From an uncultured Lachnospiraceae bacterium (GTDB lineage: Bacteria > Bacillota > Clostridia > Lachnospirales > Lachnospiraceae), in assembly GCA_947174725.1 (NCBI GenBank), contig CAMWKA010000124.1:1-5926 (forward strand): a stretch of DNA of 5,926 bases, in the 5' to 3' direction. The translations under genes were made by a program, and so were the position numbers. This document shows, piece after piece, positions 5,313 to 5,926 of this stretch (the first letter of the stretch is position 1; every line of letters starts with the position of its first letter). The notes under the pieces were generated by a model that did no database searches, was not told where the DNA came from, and was given only the letters and a program-made list of their open reading frames with translations.

Positions 5313-5926
5313 TTAGGTGCTGATTCCGCCAAGCCGCGCAATAATTGCATCACGGTATTCCGTATGATGGGGCATTCCTCCGCCCAGTCCCCCGAGTTTT
5401 GGAAACATGAGCTTGAAGTAGCTGCCGTTCTTCATGGTAATAAAGCATTTTACAGAGCCCATCCACCCATTTTTGATTTTGCAGCTTTGGATGTCTGTCA
5501 AGGGAAAACATCTTCCGATATCAGTCAATAGGATCTCAGTTGTGACCTCTTGCATATCAGTTTCCCGGACATATGGTTCATCATCATCTGGTTCTTCATG
5601 GAACAGATAGGAATACGGGGTCACCCCGCAGTCGGTCATGACCAGATGATTCTGGGTGATACCAATGTAAATAGAACGTGAGTTGTACTTTTTTTTCATC
5701 AGTGCCACTGTCCCGCCATCTTTATCGGGGCGCAGCCTGTCCTCCATGCAGACACATCCTGAAAACACGCAGATCACACTGGATTCATATGCCATCGCAT
5801 GTATGCCAGCCAGTAAGGTTTCCCCGTCAGGTATGTATTTCGCCAGGTTATGCCTCATATTTGTCTCGTCACAGACATCGGAGGTCTTCACGGTTTCGGC
5901 GGAAACAGAAGAGAAATCAATGACGG
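5313..5926 (-). CDS. Uncharacterised protein with possible PH-like C-terminal domain, N-terminus outside window
   Basis: The minus-strand frame is open from the window edge to TAA at 5313-5315, about 204 residues visible. GTG at 5891 and ATG at 5858 are possible starts, but neither has a ribosome binding site and the frame continues upstream (VIDFSSVSAET...), so the gene probably begins beyond the window. Counting from GTG 5891, the first part reads KYIPDGETLLAGIHAMAYES (18-37), with Cys residues at 41, 46 and 48. Then come SIYIGITQNHLVMTDCG (73-89), an acidic loop EEPDDDEPY (99-107), and LTDIQSCKIKNGWMGSVKCF with ITMKNGSYFKLMFP (131-164), ending in a helix YRDAIIARLGG. The order 'GIT..HLVM', 'LTDI..CKIK.G..GS', 'ITMKNG..FKL' resembles bacterial PH-like domains, which is a fold-level guess only. 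There is no signal peptide or membrane segment in the visible part. Function is unknown. Confidence 0.7.
   Translation of the reverse strand, partial: VIDFSSVSAETVKTSDVCDETNMRHNLAKYIPDGETLLAGIHAMAYESSVICVFSGCVCMEDRLRPDKDGGTVALMKKKYNSRSIYIGITQNHLVMTDCGVTPYSYLFHEEPDDDEPYVRETDMQEVTTEILLTDIGRCFPLTDIQSCKIKNGWMGSVKCFITMKNGSYFKLMFPKLGGLGGGMPHHTEYRDAIIARLGGIST

Noticed and set aside
5310..5531. 73-residue plus-strand ORF near the right end
   Set aside because: It is antisense to the longer minus-strand ORF and has no recognisable product.

Overview
The window (5926 bp, moderate GC) looks like chromosome from a Gram-positive Clostridia species, most likely Lachnospiraceae. This rests on recognising the style of the histidine kinase (H-box region [19 protein letters not shown]-box IFERFYRVDKS) and the order response regulator - histidine kinase - GerMN lipoprotein - ComEC. 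No database was searched, so genus and species are open.

Layout. Plus strand, positions 1-5029, one apparent operon: (1) the last ~54 residues of an OmpR/PhoB-type response regulator; (2) its partner sensor histidine kinase, split by a single extra T near 1274-1277 so that the phospho-acceptor half and the ATP-binding half lie in different frames; (3) a lipoprotein with two GerMN domains; (4) a block of four tandem hairpins at 2634-2767, flanked by a 9-bp direct repeat; (5) comEC, a polytopic DNA-uptake channel protein with a C-terminal metallo-beta-lactamase-like domain. Minus strand, 5008-5926: a short hydrophilic ORF with a good ribosome binding site, whose 3' end overlaps the end of comEC, and the C-terminal part of an uncharacterised protein with a possible PH-like fold that runs off the right edge.

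How the parts may work together. The kinase would sense an extracytoplasmic signal and phosphorylate the regulator. The GerMN lipoprotein and ComEC both act at the cell surface and appear to be co-transcribed. The break in the kinase predicts a truncated protein without its ATP-binding domain, unless the extra base is a sequencing error or is bypassed.

The most unusual structure is the hairpin block between the GerMN gene and comEC. It has almost no unpaired linker, and the whole loop of hairpin 2 is complementary to the 3' arm of hairpin 4, just before the comEC ribosome binding site. The block could be a small MITE-like insertion, a structured RNA leader controlling comEC, or both. It also stays open in frame with comEC, so an automatic gene call would wrongly add about 52 residues to ComEC; the better start is GTG at 2780.
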